The translations under genes were made by a program, and so were the position numbers. Below are positions 49,055-58,355 of a stretch of 64,000 bases of DNA, in pieces. Positions within the stretch are counted from its first letter, which is position 1. Each line of letters opens with the position of its first letter. The notes beneath the pieces are model-generated. The model was not told where the DNA came from. It saw only the letters and a list, made by a program, of their open reading frames with translations, and made no database searches. Source of the stretch: Microbacterium maritypicum (GTDB lineage: Bacteria; Actinomycetota; Actinomycetes; Actinomycetales; Microbacteriaceae); the NCBI RefSeq assembly GCF_041529975.1, contig NZ_CP168030.1, positions 248,001 through 312,000 of the forward strand. The letters are read 5' to 3'.

Positions 49055-51721
49055 GTGGCCACCGCGCGCGTGCAGCTTCTCGACCGGATCGAGGCGTCCG
49101 TCGACGGCGAGCGGGTGCCGGTCGGGGGTCCGCTTCCGCGCGCCGTCATCGCTCGGCTCGCTCTCGAACGCGGAGCGCCGGTCGCTCTGGAAGACCTCAT
49201 CGACGACCTGTGGGCCGAGCCGCCCGCGCAGGCGCGGACGACCGCCCGGGCGTACATGTCACGACTGCGTGCGACGCCTCTCGGCGCCTGGCTCGAGGGT
49301 GGGCGGGCTGGCTACCGTCTCGTCGACGATCCCGGGATGCAGGTCGACCTCTGGACGCTGGAGGATGCCGAGGCCGGGGTCATCCCGTCCGACTCCGAAG
49401 AGGTGCGTTCGCTGCTGCTGCGGTGGCGGGACTCGCCGCTGCAGGGGATCGGCGATCCACCCTTCGCTGCCCTCGCGCGGGTGCGGGTCCGGACCGCCGT
49501 CGATCGGGCTCGGCTGCTCGGCGTTCGTGCCGACCTGGATGCCGGCGACAACGCGCGGGCGCTGGTGACGCTGCAGGGTCTGCGCGCGGCTCATCCCGAT
49601 GATGACGACGTCTTGGCTCTGCTGCACACGGCGCGGGCGCGGGCCGACGCGGGGGATCGAGCGCTGGCGCGCCTGGGCGGAGGTGCCGTGTCGGAGCGTG
49701 ATCGCAGCCGTGGAGCTCACCCGGTGTCGAATGCCGCGGTGCCCGCAGGTCGTATGTTCGGTGTGCCGGCGCCGATCGCGCCGATGGTGGGGCGTCGGGA
49801 GGAGCGTGCGGCGCTGACGGCCGCGCTCGATGTCGCGCGCCTCGTCACGCTGACGGGCGCAGCGGGCGTGGGCAAGACGAGGCTCGCGGTCGACTGGCTG
49901 GGCAGTGATGCGGTCGCCGGCGAGGACCACATCTGGTTCGTGAACGTCGGCGTTGGTGTCGATGTCGGAGGCGAACCGGATGCGACCGTCGCCGAGGTGA
50001 TCGCGTCTGCCGTCGGTGCCCCGGATGCGGCGCCGGAGGCGATCGCTGAGCATCTGGCCGACCGGCGCGGCATCCTCGTGATCGACGGGGCGGAGGGGGC
50101 AAGCGCCGAGGTGGCATCCGTCGCGGTGGCTGTGCTCGCGCGGGCCCGCGGAATCGCGGTGCTGTCGACGTCGCGGCGGACCCTCGGAGTTCCGGGCGAG
50201 AGTGTGTTGCGGGTCGATCCCCTTCCTGCGGAGGATGCGCAGGAGCTGTTCGAGACGAGGCTCCCTCCGGGAGCGCGCGGGGCGGATGCCGTCGCTGTGC
50301 TGCAGGTCGTCGACATGCTGGGTCGGCTGCCGCTGGCGATCGAACTGGCTGCCGCGCGAACGGCGGTGATGCCGCTCGCGGAGGTTGCGGATTCGATGCT
50401 GCGCGAGATCGACCGGTCGGAGGAAGCCGGGGAACCTCCATTGGCTGCGGCGCTGCGGTCTTCGCTGGCGCTCCTGACGAGCGAGCAGCGCGACACTCTG
50501 CGCAGCCTCGCCGGGTTCGCGGCGCCGTTCACCCGCGGTGCCGCCGCGGCCGTGTGCGGGGAGAGGCCGCGTGATCGCGACCTCGATCAGCTCGTGTCGT
50601 TCTCGCTCGTCTCAGCGGAGGAGGAAGAGGCGGAGCCGGTCTTCCGCGTGTCTCCGCTCATCCGGCGGGCCGCCGCGGGCGGTGAGACTCTGGATGAGCA
50701 GTGGCATCGGCGGCATCGCGCATGGTTCGCGTCGCAGGCTGCGGAGGCATCCGTCGCTCTGACGGCCGAGGGATCCGGGGTGGTGATCTCTCGGCTGCGG
50801 ATCGAGTGGCCGGATGTCGTGGCCGCGTTCGACTCCGCGGTGCTCGCCGACGACGGGGAGACCGCGGCGACCATCGCCGGGGGTCTGCTCTGGTTCGGCG
50901 TGCGGGCGGGGAGGCAGCAGGAGCTGCTCGAGATGGTGCGCCGGGCGTCGGCGCTGTCGGCCACTCCGTCTCTCGAGGCGGCGCTGAGTCTCACGAGGGG
51001 GTTCCTCGCGTATCAGCTGGGTCAGATGTTTGAGGCGGCGACATGGATCTCGGCAGCGCGGGCACCGGCGGAAGCTTCCGGAGATCGCGCGTTGCGGCGG
51101 CTCGCTGCGGCGTTCTCCGCCTACCTCCTCACGCTCAGTCCGGAGCCGGCGGGCGACCCGGTGGCCCAGGTGGCGGTCGCGCTCGCCGACGTCGATGAGA
51201 TGCCGGATGCGGCGGCGGCGATGATCCTTCTCATCACTGGCCAGGTTCAGCGGGCGTCGGGGCGATCGCGGGAGGCGATCGAGTTGCTGGGTCGTGCCGG
51301 GGCGCTCGCGTCGCGATGCGGTCACGAGTGGGTCATGCTCATGGCTCCGGTGGTGGCCGCGAAGGTTCAGCTCGACCTGCGTCAGGGGGCGGCGGCGATG
51401 GCCGCTCTGTTGCCCGCGGTGCGGCGGAGCGCGACCGGTGGTGATCCGGTGTCGCTCCTGATCGCCGTGTCGGTTGCTGCGGGGGCGGCGGCCGCGCTCG
51501 GTGCGGATGCGACGGGGGCGCGGATCATCGGAGCCGTCGATGCGATCGGCCGGCGCTACGGATTCGACCCTCGAGCCAACGAGCCTGCCGACTTCGAGCT
51601 GTATCGCCGCCGGGTGCGCGAGGGACTCACGGCGGAGGAGTGGCGGCGGGCGTATGCCTCGGGGCTGCTCTGCGAGATGGACGAGTTGGTCGAGATGGCG
51701 GAGACGCTCGTCCGGGTGTGA
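49055..51721 (+). CDS. AfsR/SARP-type regulator with BTAD, NB-ARC ATPase and helical repeats
   Basis: 888 residues. N-terminal OmpR-like winged helix (about 5-90; RAVIARLALERGAPVALEDL, RLRATPLGAWLEGGRAGYRL), BTAD-like helical domain (about 95-205), NTPase domain with Walker A GAAGVGKT (about residue 268) and ILVIDGAEG as Walker B, the GLPL-like motif GRLPLAIELAAA, and a C-terminal TPR-like region with alternating helices (about 570-880). The family activates gene clusters in response to signals. GTG start 49055 with leaderless-like spacing. Neighbour target: the divergent hydrolase-fold gene. Confidence 0.85.
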   Translation: MATARVQLLDRIEASVDGERVPVGGPLPRAVIARLALERGAPVALEDLIDDLWAEPPAQARTTARAYMSRLRATPLGAWLEGGRAGYRLVDDPGMQVDLWTLEDAEAGVIPSDSEEVRSLLLRWRDSPLQGIGDPPFAALARVRVRTAVDRARLLGVRADLDAGDNARALVTLQGLRAAHPDDDDVLALLHTARARADAGDRALARLGGGAVSERDRSRGAHPVSNAAVPAGRMFGVPAPIAPMVGRREERAALTAALDVARLVTLTGAAGVGKTRLAVDWLGSDAVAGEDHIWFVNVGVGVDVGGEPDATVAEVIASAVGAPDAAPEAIAEHLADRRGILVIDGAEGASAEVASVAVAVLARARGIAVLSTSRRTLGVPGESVLRVDPLPAEDAQELFETRLPPGARGADAVAVLQVVDMLGRLPLAIELAAARTAVMPLAEVADSMLREIDRSEEAGEPPLAAALRSSLALLTSEQRDTLRSLAGFAAPFTRGAAAAVCGERPRDRDLDQLVSFSLVSAEEEEAEPVFRVSPLIRRAAAGGETLDEQWHRRHRAWFASQAAEASVALTAEGSGVVISRLRIEWPDVVAAFDSAVLADDGETAATIAGGLLWFGVRAGRQQELLEMVRRASALSATPSLEAALSLTRGFLAYQLGQMFEAATWISAARAPAEASGDRALRRLAAAFSAYLLTLSPEPAGDPVAQVAVALADVDEMPDAAAAMILLITGQVQRASGRSREAIELLGRAGALASRCGHEWVMLMAPVVAAKVQLDLRQGAAAMAALLPAVRRSATGGDPVSLLIAVSVAAGAAAALGADATGARIIGAVDAIGRRYGFDPRANEPADFELYRRRVREGLTAEEWRRAYASGLLCEMDELVEMAETLVRV

Positions 51722-51736
51722 GGCAGTGAGCGGCTG

Positions 51737-52120
51737 TCAGTCGCGCGCGCGTTCCCATCCCGACCAGTCGGGGCGGTCGACGATGCAGAACCGGTTGCCT
51801 TCCGGGTCTTCCATGATCACGTAGTCCGCGTCGACCGGCAGGTTGTCCCAGTGCACCTCGCGGGCGCCCAGCTCAGTGAGGCGGCGCACTTCGGTGGCCT
51901 GGTCCTCGGCGTAGATGTCGAGGTGGATGCGCGGCGGCAGCACGCGTTCGGAGTGATGCGCGTCGAGGGCGATGCAGGGGGCGTCGGCGTCGCGGGGTTT
52001 CAGCACGACCCAGTCGTCTTCCGCCGGGTCGCGTTCGACGTAGTCGAGGGCGGCTTTCCAGAAGCGGGCCTGTGCGGGGAGATCGTTCACGCGGATCACG
52101 ATCGATGCGAGCTTCAGCAT
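51737..52120 (-). CDS. VOC family (glyoxalase-like) protein
   Basis: 127 residues, single-domain VOC protein; IVIRVNDLPAQARFWKAALDYVERD start, ALDAHHSERVLPPRIHLDI metal-side strands, VIMEDPEGNRFCIVDRP end. Convergent with the regulator gene. Substrate unknown; many such proteins confer tolerance or act on small thiol adducts. Confidence 0.82.
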   Translation of the reverse strand: MLKLASIVIRVNDLPAQARFWKAALDYVERDPAEDDWVVLKPRDADAPCIALDAHHSERVLPPRIHLDIYAEDQATEVRRLTELGAREVHWDNLPVDADYVIMEDPEGNRFCIVDRPDWSGWERARD

Positions 52121-52188
52121 GCGGTCGAGTGTAGGGGCGACGAGTGCAGGCCTCGGCCCCCTTGCATCCGGGTCGATAGGGTGCAGGC

Positions 52189-52509
52189 ATGGATGCGAAA
52201 CAGGGTTCGGCGGAAGAGCGTTCGGTCGAGAGTGCTCAGACTCCTCGCGCATCGCAGGAGGACACCCAGCGGACGACCGTGCGGCGCCTGTCGTGGATGC
52301 TCGCCTGGGGTCTCCCGCTGGTGGCGCTGATCGTCGGTATCGCGCTCACGAACACCGGTGCGATCGAGCAGTGGACGCCGGCGGGCGATGAGATGTACGA
52401 CGTCATCATGCTCGCGGTGTGGCCCGCCGGGCTGGTTCTGCTCGCGGTGGGAGCCCTGGGCCTGACCGCAGCTGCGTTGACTGCGGCGGTCCTCACGACC
52501 AGACGCTGA
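52189..52509 (+). CDS. Small two-helix membrane protein
   Basis: 106 residues; hydrophobic segments at about 40-58 (LSWMLAWGLPLVALIVGIAL) and 72-98 (DVIMLAVWPAGLVLLAVGAL). N-terminal polar tail. Function unknown. Confidence 0.65.
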   Translation: MDAKQGSAEERSVESAQTPRASQEDTQRTTVRRLSWMLAWGLPLVALIVGIALTNTGAIEQWTPAGDEMYDVIMLAVWPAGLVLLAVGALGLTAAALTAAVLTTRR

Positions 52510-52630
52510 GCCCCGGGTCTCAGGTGCACGAAGGCCCTGCTGTGTGGGGGCCTTCCCGAAACTGTTGCCACCACGCCGACGACATGGGATCCTGGCCGCG
52601 TCGATTGTCAGGCTGATGGGGGGAGTGAGC

Positions 52631-52924
52631 ATGAGTGTCTCAGGGCAGAGGAGTGGGGTCATCCGCACCCGACCGCACGTGGGGAGCCGTCTCGTGGTCC
52701 CAGCGGTCGCTGCCGCTCTCGCACTTCTTGCGGGCATCGCGACAGCGGCGGCACTGCCGGATCTCACCATCCGCTACCTGAGTTTCGCGACGATGATCGC
52801 TGCGGTCCTCTCCGGTGTGGTCGCCGTGCGCCGCGGAACGGCGTGGGTGAGAGCCGTCAGCGCGATCGTCGCCGTCCTGACCCTCATGCTCGGGTCCACC
52901 TTCTTCGGCTTGACCTACTCGTAG
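52631..52924 (+). CDS. Small three-helix membrane protein
   Basis: 97 residues from ATG 52631 (GGGGGAG ribosome site, 8 bases upstream); hydrophobic segments at about 22-40, 48-64 and 74-92. Function unknown. A strong terminator follows. Confidence 0.6.
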   Translation: MSVSGQRSGVIRTRPHVGSRLVVPAVAAALALLAGIATAAALPDLTIRYLSFATMIAAVLSGVVAVRRGTAWVRAVSAIVAVLTLMLGSTFFGLTYS

Positions 52925-52990
52925 ACATCGCTCCGCCGCGAGGCGGGCACGGCAGTCATCGGGGCGTGCCGAAAGAGCCTGCCTCGGAAC

Positions 52991-53038
52991 GCGAAACACC
53001 CCCGCCGTTCGGGTCGGCGGGGGCGTTGGTTTCGCGGG
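52991..53038. terminator. Bidirectional terminator between convergent genes
   Basis: CGCGAAAC...CCCCCGCCG (52991-53008) pairs with CGGCGGGGG...GTTTCGCG (53016-53037). Lies between genes ending at 52924 and 53045. Confidence 0.8.
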
Positions 53039-53044
53039 TGCGGC

Positions 53045-54046
53045 TTACTGCACGGACCATCCGCCGTCGGAGGCGAGGATGGCGCCGTTGATGTTCACGG
53101 CATCGTCCGACAGCAGGAACGTGATGGATGCCGCCAGGTGCTCGGCGGTCGCGACGGTCGGGATCGCCTGCTGGAACGGAGCCAGGCGGCCGGAGCCGTA
53201 CTCGGACATGTTCGGGGGCATCGGGATGCCGGTGGCGACGCCGCCCGGGGCGACGGAGTTCACGCGGATGCCCTTCGGCCCGTACATGAAGGCGGCCGAC
53301 TTGGTGACGCCGATGATGCCGTGCTTGCTGGCTGTGTAGGCGTTGCCGGAGGAGTTGCCGCGCAGGCCCGCTTCGCTCGAGACGTTGAGGATCGCGCCGC
53401 GACCGGCAGCTTCCATGACGGGGATGACCGCGCGCATGAGCTTGAACGGAGCGGTGAGGTTGATCGCGATGACGCGGTCCCAGACGGCATCCGGGGTCTC
53501 GCCGGCAGGGGAGAAGTCGTCGTTGATGCCGGCGACGTTCGCGAGGCCGTCGATGCGGTCGCCCGCGGCGGCGATGACGGCGTCGATCGCGTCCTGCTTG
53601 GTGAGGTCGCCGGCGACCGTGACGATGTCGGCATCCGGCAGCTCGGCCTTGAGGGCGTCGAGCTTCTCGGCGGCGATGTCGCTGGCGATCACGCGTCCGC
53701 CTTCACGGGCGATGCGCGAGGCGGTGGCCTTGCCGATGCCGGAGGCGGCGCCCGTGACGATCACGGTCTTGCCGGCGAAGCGGCCGGAGGTGACCTTCTC
53801 GTTCCAGCCCTCGGACTCGTCGTCTTCGGGGATCTCGCCGCCGTTGGCCGCGCGCACCAGGTCGTCGACGACCGACTGCGGGAGCTGGCCCTGGCTCATC
53901 GCGACGAGCTGCTGCAGGGGCAGGCCCAGCACGGGGGTGAGGAGTTCGGGGTCGGCGCCGGTCTGCTCGAAGAGTGCGCGGATGAGGGGCCCGCCGGTCG
54001 GGTCGTTCATCCAGTCGCCGATGGTGGAGTGTGCGGTGAGGGCCAT
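53045..54046 (-). CDS. SDR-family oxidoreductase with N-terminal extension
   Basis: 333 residues; the SDR core starts about residue 88 with TGAASGIG (98-105) and has NVAGI, NVSSEAG with catalytic Ser, and YTASK. An 85-residue N-terminal stretch (LFEQTGADPELLTPVLGLPLQQLV) is unusual and helical. Classical SDRs are about 250 residues. NAD(P)-dependent; substrate unknown. Divergent from a TetR gene that probably represses it. Confidence 0.88.
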   Translation of the reverse strand: MALTAHSTIGDWMNDPTGGPLIRALFEQTGADPELLTPVLGLPLQQLVAMSQGQLPQSVVDDLVRAANGGEIPEDDESEGWNEKVTSGRFAGKTVIVTGAASGIGKATASRIAREGGRVIASDIAAEKLDALKAELPDADIVTVAGDLTKQDAIDAVIAAAGDRIDGLANVAGINDDFSPAGETPDAVWDRVIAINLTAPFKLMRAVIPVMEAAGRGAILNVSSEAGLRGNSSGNAYTASKHGIIGVTKSAAFMYGPKGIRVNSVAPGGVATGIPMPPNMSEYGSGRLAPFQQAIPTVATAEHLAASITFLLSDDAVNINGAILASDGGWSVQ

Positions 54047-54087
54047 GCTCTTTCTCCTTGTTCGAGTTTCGCAACGGTGCGTCTACT

Positions 54088-54115
54088 TATATTCCAGTGT
54101 ACGCCTGAGTACGCT
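54088..54115 (+). promoter_or_regulatory. TetR/SDR divergent promoter with operator candidate
   Basis: -10-like TATATT (54088-54093) and an inverted repeat AGTGTAC/GTACGCT (54096-54102 and 54109-54115, six-base spacer, one mismatch), just upstream of the GTG start of the TetR gene. Confidence 0.6.
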
Positions 54116-54121
54116 CGAAAG

Positions 54122-54694
54122 GTGCCCCGTCCTCGTAGTGAAAAAGCCCGCCAATCCGTGCTGGAGGCGATGCGGCGCGCGCTCGCCGCAGACGGGTACG
54201 AGGCCGTGACGATCGAGGGTCTCGCCGAGTCGGCGGAGGTGTCGAAGCAGACGATCTACCGGTGGTGGCCGTCGAAGGCCGCGATCCTCGGCGAGGCGCT
54301 GCTCGAAGGATCAGTGCCAGGGGCGGATGTCGCGGTGCCGATGACGGCCGACCTCGGGGCGGATCTGCGCGCGTGGTTCTCGGCGATGTCTGACGGGCTT
54401 GCTCGGCCCGAGGGCGTGGCCCTGGCGCGGGCGCTCATCGAGGTGACGGCGGCTGACCCCGAGCTCGGGTTGGTGTTGAACGAGCGGCTGGCCGCGCCGA
54501 TCCGCGAGTGGGTGGCCGAGCGGGTGTCGCGCGGGCGTGCCGACGGGGATGTGCGGGCGGATGTGGATGCTGCCGCGATCGCGGATCAGTTCATCGCGAT
54601 GGCCTCGTACTCCGCGTTGATCGGGCAGCCGTTGAGTGCGGAACGGGTCGAGGAGACGGTCGTGCGGTTGCTGCGGGGGATTGCGGCGGGCTAA
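54122..54694 (+). CDS. TetR family transcriptional regulator
   Basis: 190 residues. HTH VTIEGLAESAEVSKQTIYRW followed by WPSKAAIL, related to the TetR at 26895. GTG start 54122. Probably regulates the divergent SDR. About 250 bases of its 3' end are repeated at 56647-56895, marking the far side of the accessory DNA. Confidence 0.88.
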   Translation: MPRPRSEKARQSVLEAMRRALAADGYEAVTIEGLAESAEVSKQTIYRWWPSKAAILGEALLEGSVPGADVAVPMTADLGADLRAWFSAMSDGLARPEGVALARALIEVTAADPELGLVLNERLAAPIREWVAERVSRGRADGDVRADVDAAAIADQFIAMASYSALIGQPLSAERVEETVVRLLRGIAAG

Positions 54695-54846
54695 AAGGTC
54701 CAACCCAGGCTCTGTCCGCCAACGCCCAAATCCCCGACTCCCGAGGTCGTATTGACGTTGGAGTGCGTTCGCATTGCCTGGTGTGCGGTATGAAAGGAGA
54801 CGTGCGCTGCACCTGGATACGCAGCTCTTGAAAGACAGGCAAAATC

Positions 54847-56151
54847 ATGAGCTGGCTGAGCGTGTGGGACTCCGTGTGGATTGCCCTACTTGGGTCTGCG
54901 ATGTTGTACGGCACCTATCGCGCAGTTGAGTGGCGATGGCCCGAGCGGTACCTCGGAATGACTCAGACTTTTGGGCTGTCGTCGCAGCAGACCTGGATGA
55001 GGTTTGCAGCCTATCGGTGCATCCCCACATATCTGTTCGCCGCGACTTGCATTGTGACGGTTGAGCGCGTGGGCGGAAACGGTTGGCTCGCCGCAGGGGT
55101 GATGTGGTTCGTGAGCGTCGCCTTGACACATGGGCGGGTGGTGCTGGAGGGACTGATTCGGAAGTGGGGCGAGGCGAACTACGCCGCATACCACCTCTTG
55201 ATGGCGCTGTTGCTTGCGGGCATTGTTTTGCTCGCCCACTGGAGCGCGCCAAGCTGGGCGGCTCTTGTGCCGCCTCCAGATGAACTGTTGTCAGCCCTTT
55301 GGTCGGGACTGCTAGTTGCCGGCATCGGTGGGTTCGCCGTTGCCGTCATTCGTCCACGCAGCGAGCGCGCTCCCGTCTATGGCGAAGAGTACTTCGTGGA
55401 TCGCGCGACACGCGATGTTGGAATTGAAGCGCTCGACTGGCTCTTCAAGGAGTGCATGCGCACTGGAGCGAACCCCGTGCTAGTCAAAGCGGTGCTGGTC
55501 GCAGAGGCCCTGCAGCGGCCAAAGTGGCTGCGAGGAATCGAGCGGGTAATGGTCCGCGTGCGGCTGGCAAAAACTTCTGGCGTGATGCAAATGCCATCCC
55601 GCGAGCCGCTCAGCGATCGTGAATCCATCACGGAGGCTGCCAACCGATTTGCCGGCGTGTGGGCGCTTCGCCTGACTGGACCGGAGGAGTTTCAAACCTG
55701 GAACGTCGATCTCGGAGACGCCTGGGAATCGGTCACGACGCACAACGGCGACGCGAAATTTGCGAAGACCGTGAGAGACATCGCGAACTACCTACTTGAG
55801 ACTGTGTCGGGACGTTGGGTCAGTCGGTCGGACTCTGAGCCGATCGTATTGGAACTTCGGCGGCTTCCGGGGAAGTTCATACTTCGGGGTATCGCCAGTG
55901 CGGCTGAGCTTTCAATTGTGGAGATCAACGGCAAGGCAAACTACTTCACGATCTCGGCGCCGCCAGATCAAAACCCGGGGACCTGGTGGGCGTGGGAACA
56001 CGAGGTTGTCTCTGGGGTGCGAGTCATCGCAGTCGTAGATCGAGATCGACACACGGCGGGCGTGGCTCGCCTCGTCGATGGCGAGCTGCACGACGTTCAA
56101 GCCGTAAAGGCGACAGACTTTCAGGAGCTGATCGAGAGCGTGATGAGCTAG
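54847..56151 (+). CDS. Membrane protein of unknown function in accessory DNA
   Basis: 434 residues; four or five hydrophobic helices in the first 170 residues, then a soluble C-terminal part rich in W and E (SGRWVSRSDSEPIVLELRRL; GTWWAWEHEVVSGVRVIAVV). The base composition is visibly less GC-rich than the flanks. No family recognised. Lies directly between the TetR gene and its repeated fragment, so probably acquired. Confidence 0.6.
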   Translation: MSWLSVWDSVWIALLGSAMLYGTYRAVEWRWPERYLGMTQTFGLSSQQTWMRFAAYRCIPTYLFAATCIVTVERVGGNGWLAAGVMWFVSVALTHGRVVLEGLIRKWGEANYAAYHLLMALLLAGIVLLAHWSAPSWAALVPPPDELLSALWSGLLVAGIGGFAVAVIRPRSERAPVYGEEYFVDRATRDVGIEALDWLFKECMRTGANPVLVKAVLVAEALQRPKWLRGIERVMVRVRLAKTSGVMQMPSREPLSDRESITEAANRFAGVWALRLTGPEEFQTWNVDLGDAWESVTTHNGDAKFAKTVRDIANYLLETVSGRWVSRSDSEPIVLELRRLPGKFILRGIASAAELSIVEINGKANYFTISAPPDQNPGTWWAWEHEVVSGVRVIAVVDRDRHTAGVARLVDGELHDVQAVKATDFQELIESVMS

Positions 56152-56251
56152 CGAACGGCTGGTTGGTCACCACCTGGGTGTACTAGGAGGCAGGTCGTAG
56201 TCGTGTGGGCTGGTGTCGCGATTCCTTCGTTCCTTGCTTCGTCTTCTGGCG

Positions 56252-56597
56252 CCTTTTGCCTCGTCGCGAATCGCGCCTGCGCCCGGTCCTGACGCCGTCC
56301 GACCTCGACAAGTTCCGTCGCCTTCGGCAGGCCCATTGGCTTGGTCGAGACGTAGACGCTCTCGGCGGTGTCAACGCGGAAGGTCTGGTGCCAGACGCCG
56401 ACCGCTCCTGGAGCCTTGCGGGCTGCGCGGTTGAAGGCGGTCCAGGCGGGGCGGTGTTCCTGGTTTGTCGACGGAGGATCAGTACTGCACGACGTAGGGT
56501 CCGCCCGAGCCGAAGAGCAGGTGGTAGCCAAGCGAGCCCCAGTCGGTGTCGGTGCTCAGTTCGCGCGGCATCCCTGGCATGGCGAAGTGTGCGGGCC
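56252..56597 (-). pseudogene. DUF4188 gene fragment (partial copy of 60001-60507)
   Basis: About 350 bases nearly match the intact DUF4188 gene at 60035-60400, but about 20-25 bases are missing near 56462-56470, breaking the frame, and the 5' part is absent. A remnant left by duplication or recombination. Confidence 0.82.
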
Positions 56598-56640
56598 GAC
56601 GTGGATGCCGCGAGTTGCTGCGAGAATTGCGGAACGGGCG

Positions 56641-56895
56641 AATCGGGTGACGGCGGCCGATCCCGAGCTCGGACTGGTGTTGAACGAGCGGCTGGCGGCG
56701 CCGATCCGCGAGTGGGTCGCCGAGCGGGTTTCGCGCGGGCGTGCCGACGGGGATGTGCGGGCGGATGTGGATGCTGCCGCTATCGCGGACCAGTTCATCG
56801 CGATGGCGTCGTACTCCGCGCTGATCGGGCAGCCATTGAGTGCGGAGCGGGTGGAGGAGACGGTGGTGCGGTTGCTGCGGGGGATTGCGGAGTAG
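56641..56895 (+). pseudogene. TetR 3'-end fragment (copy of 54443-54694)
   Basis: The C-terminal about 82 residues of the TetR gene at 54122 recur almost unchanged (AADPELGLVLNERLAAPIRE; ADQFIAMASYSALIGQPLSA), with a slightly different end (GIAE). No start or DNA-binding domain. Together with the DUF4188 fragment it forms a chimeric scar. Confidence 0.85.
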
Positions 56896-56948
56896 GCGAA
56901 CGGTGACCCGCCCCGCTAGTGAGGGCGGGACGGTTCCGGGAGCCGGAG

Positions 56949-57185
56949 TCAGGCTTCGCGGGAGCGTCGTTCGCGCCGGATGATGTGCAGCACTAGTGCC
57001 AACGCTCCGAGGATGAGTACGAGGCCTGTGAGCCAGAACACCCACACGACGTCCTGGAACACGGGCGCGTTGGCGGCGACCGGTAGCGCGCCGCCGACGA
57101 GGATCATCGCCACGACGATCGCGCGCTCGAGCGCAGTGCCGCGGACACGCTGAGTCGTCACGAAATCATCGCCTTCGCCACGCAT
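56949..57185 (-). CDS. Small two-helix membrane protein
   Basis: 78 residues; hydrophobic segments at about 20-40 (ERAIVVAMILVGGALPVA) and 46-70 (VVWVFWLTGLVLILGALALV), Arg-rich end (RRERRSREA). No family recognised. A further 270-base gap (57186-57455) contains a small hairpin and a tiny frame only. Confidence 0.6.
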   Translation of the reverse strand: MRGEGDDFVTTQRVRGTALERAIVVAMILVGGALPVAANAPVFQDVVWVFWLTGLVLILGALALVLHIIRRERRSREA

Positions 57186-57370
57186 TCCCCTGCAGCGGAA
57201 GGTTCGAAGATCGTCATTGTTGCTCCTTCATTGATCGACCCCACTCTGCCTGTACGACGCTATCGCTTTCCATAGCGCCCGCCGACATGCCTGGACCGGG
57301 AGCACCGCGCCATGGGTGCCGACAGAAGTCCGTCGGAAGGAGCCAATGAAAGCTCAATCTCGCACGCCCA

Positions 57371-57388
57371 GCCCCGCATTGTCGGGGC
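57371..57388 (+). terminator. Small GC hairpin followed by T/C-rich sequence
   Basis: GCCCCG (57371-57376), CATTGT loop, CGGGGC (57383-57388), then CTTCTTCGTTCC. It overlaps a 22-codon frame (57346-57414) with a good ribosome site. Terminator or attenuator-like element; no gene requiring it is evident. Confidence 0.4.
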
Positions 57389-57455
57389 CTTCTTCGTTCC
57401 AGGAGGCGACATGATCCCTGCAGCACGCATGCCCGGGCGGGCGGCGTCTAGGGAC

Positions 57456-57926
57456 CTAATCCCACTCTTCGGCGACGAAGTCGGCGCAGGCCGGGCGCGC
57501 TTCGTTCTTGTAGCAGTGGGAGATGACGAATCCAGACTTGATCTCGGACCTACTCATCGACTCAACGTCGAGGAGAGCCCAATCGGCGTCGTCGCGATGG
57601 GCGAACGCGCCAGCGTAGAGATCTTCGACTCCGCTGCAGGCATCGTAGGTCGGATCGACGAGCGCCACGAACTTGGCTTCTTCGTCCAGCATCATCGCGT
57701 CAAGAGCCACTTGTTCATCGTCGGAGACTGCACCGTCGGCATAGATGGCGTTGTACTCCGCGCCGAAGAATGGGTGGGTCGCATAGTGCTTATTCATCGC
57801 CGTGCTGGCAACGGCGAACGCATCGTCGCACGCCCGGGACGCGGCCTTGGGACGCTCTTCGCCAGCGCACCCAGTGAGCGCCAACGCGGCGGTGGCGGCA
57901 AGGGCAAGATACGTAAGCCTTTTCAC
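57456..57926 (-). CDS. Small lipoprotein of unknown function
   Basis: 156 residues; lipobox ending at C20 (LALTGC), GTG start. Mature part is acidic with four more Cys residues (RACDDAF, YDACSGVE, ISHCYKN, PACADFV), possibly two disulfides. No family recognised. Near the accessory boundary. Confidence 0.65.
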   Translation of the reverse strand: MKRLTYLALAATAALALTGCAGEERPKAASRACDDAFAVASTAMNKHYATHPFFGAEYNAIYADGAVSDDEQVALDAMMLDEEAKFVALVDPTYDACSGVEDLYAGAFAHRDDADWALLDVESMSRSEIKSGFVISHCYKNEARPACADFVAEEWD

Positions 57927-57950
57927 GCCAGCACTCTATCGGAGCAACGG

Positions 57951-58196
57951 TCAGAAGAATGCGGCGATATCGGCCCACGCATTGACGTGCTCCGCTTGAG
58001 GGTTCTTGCCGTCCGTGCGCAAGAACGAAAATCCCGACTCGGGCTCCGTCAGGCGTCGAATCTGGGTCCCGATTCCGGGCGGGCCGTTGATTATCCACTC
58101 CTTGGCGTCGATGGTCTTGAGGGAGTATGTCTCGCCGTTCGAGCCCTCGAACGTAGATATCGGAGAGCCAGCAGGCGGGGGAGTGTCCGGGAACAT
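57951..58196 (-). CDS. Small protein of unknown function
   Basis: 81 residues, beta-rich (NGETYSLKTIDAKEWIINGP; EPESGFSFLRTDG). No signal or membrane segment. ATG 58196; no strong ribosome site. Function unknown. Confidence 0.5.
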   Translation of the reverse strand: MFPDTPPPAGSPISTFEGSNGETYSLKTIDAKEWIINGPPGIGTQIRRLTEPESGFSFLRTDGKNPQAEHVNAWADIAAFF

Positions 58197-58355
58197 GTCG
58201 GCACTCTATCGGGTGCGTGCAGAAGATCCCGTCGCTTATCACCGCTAGCGCGACGGACACCAGTAGCCGCTGCTGAGGCAGGGAGGGCTCGGCGTTCGGC
58301 TCGCTCGTGCGCAGAGCCTACCCGCGGTCAAGCGGGAAGGAGCAGAAGCTTGACT

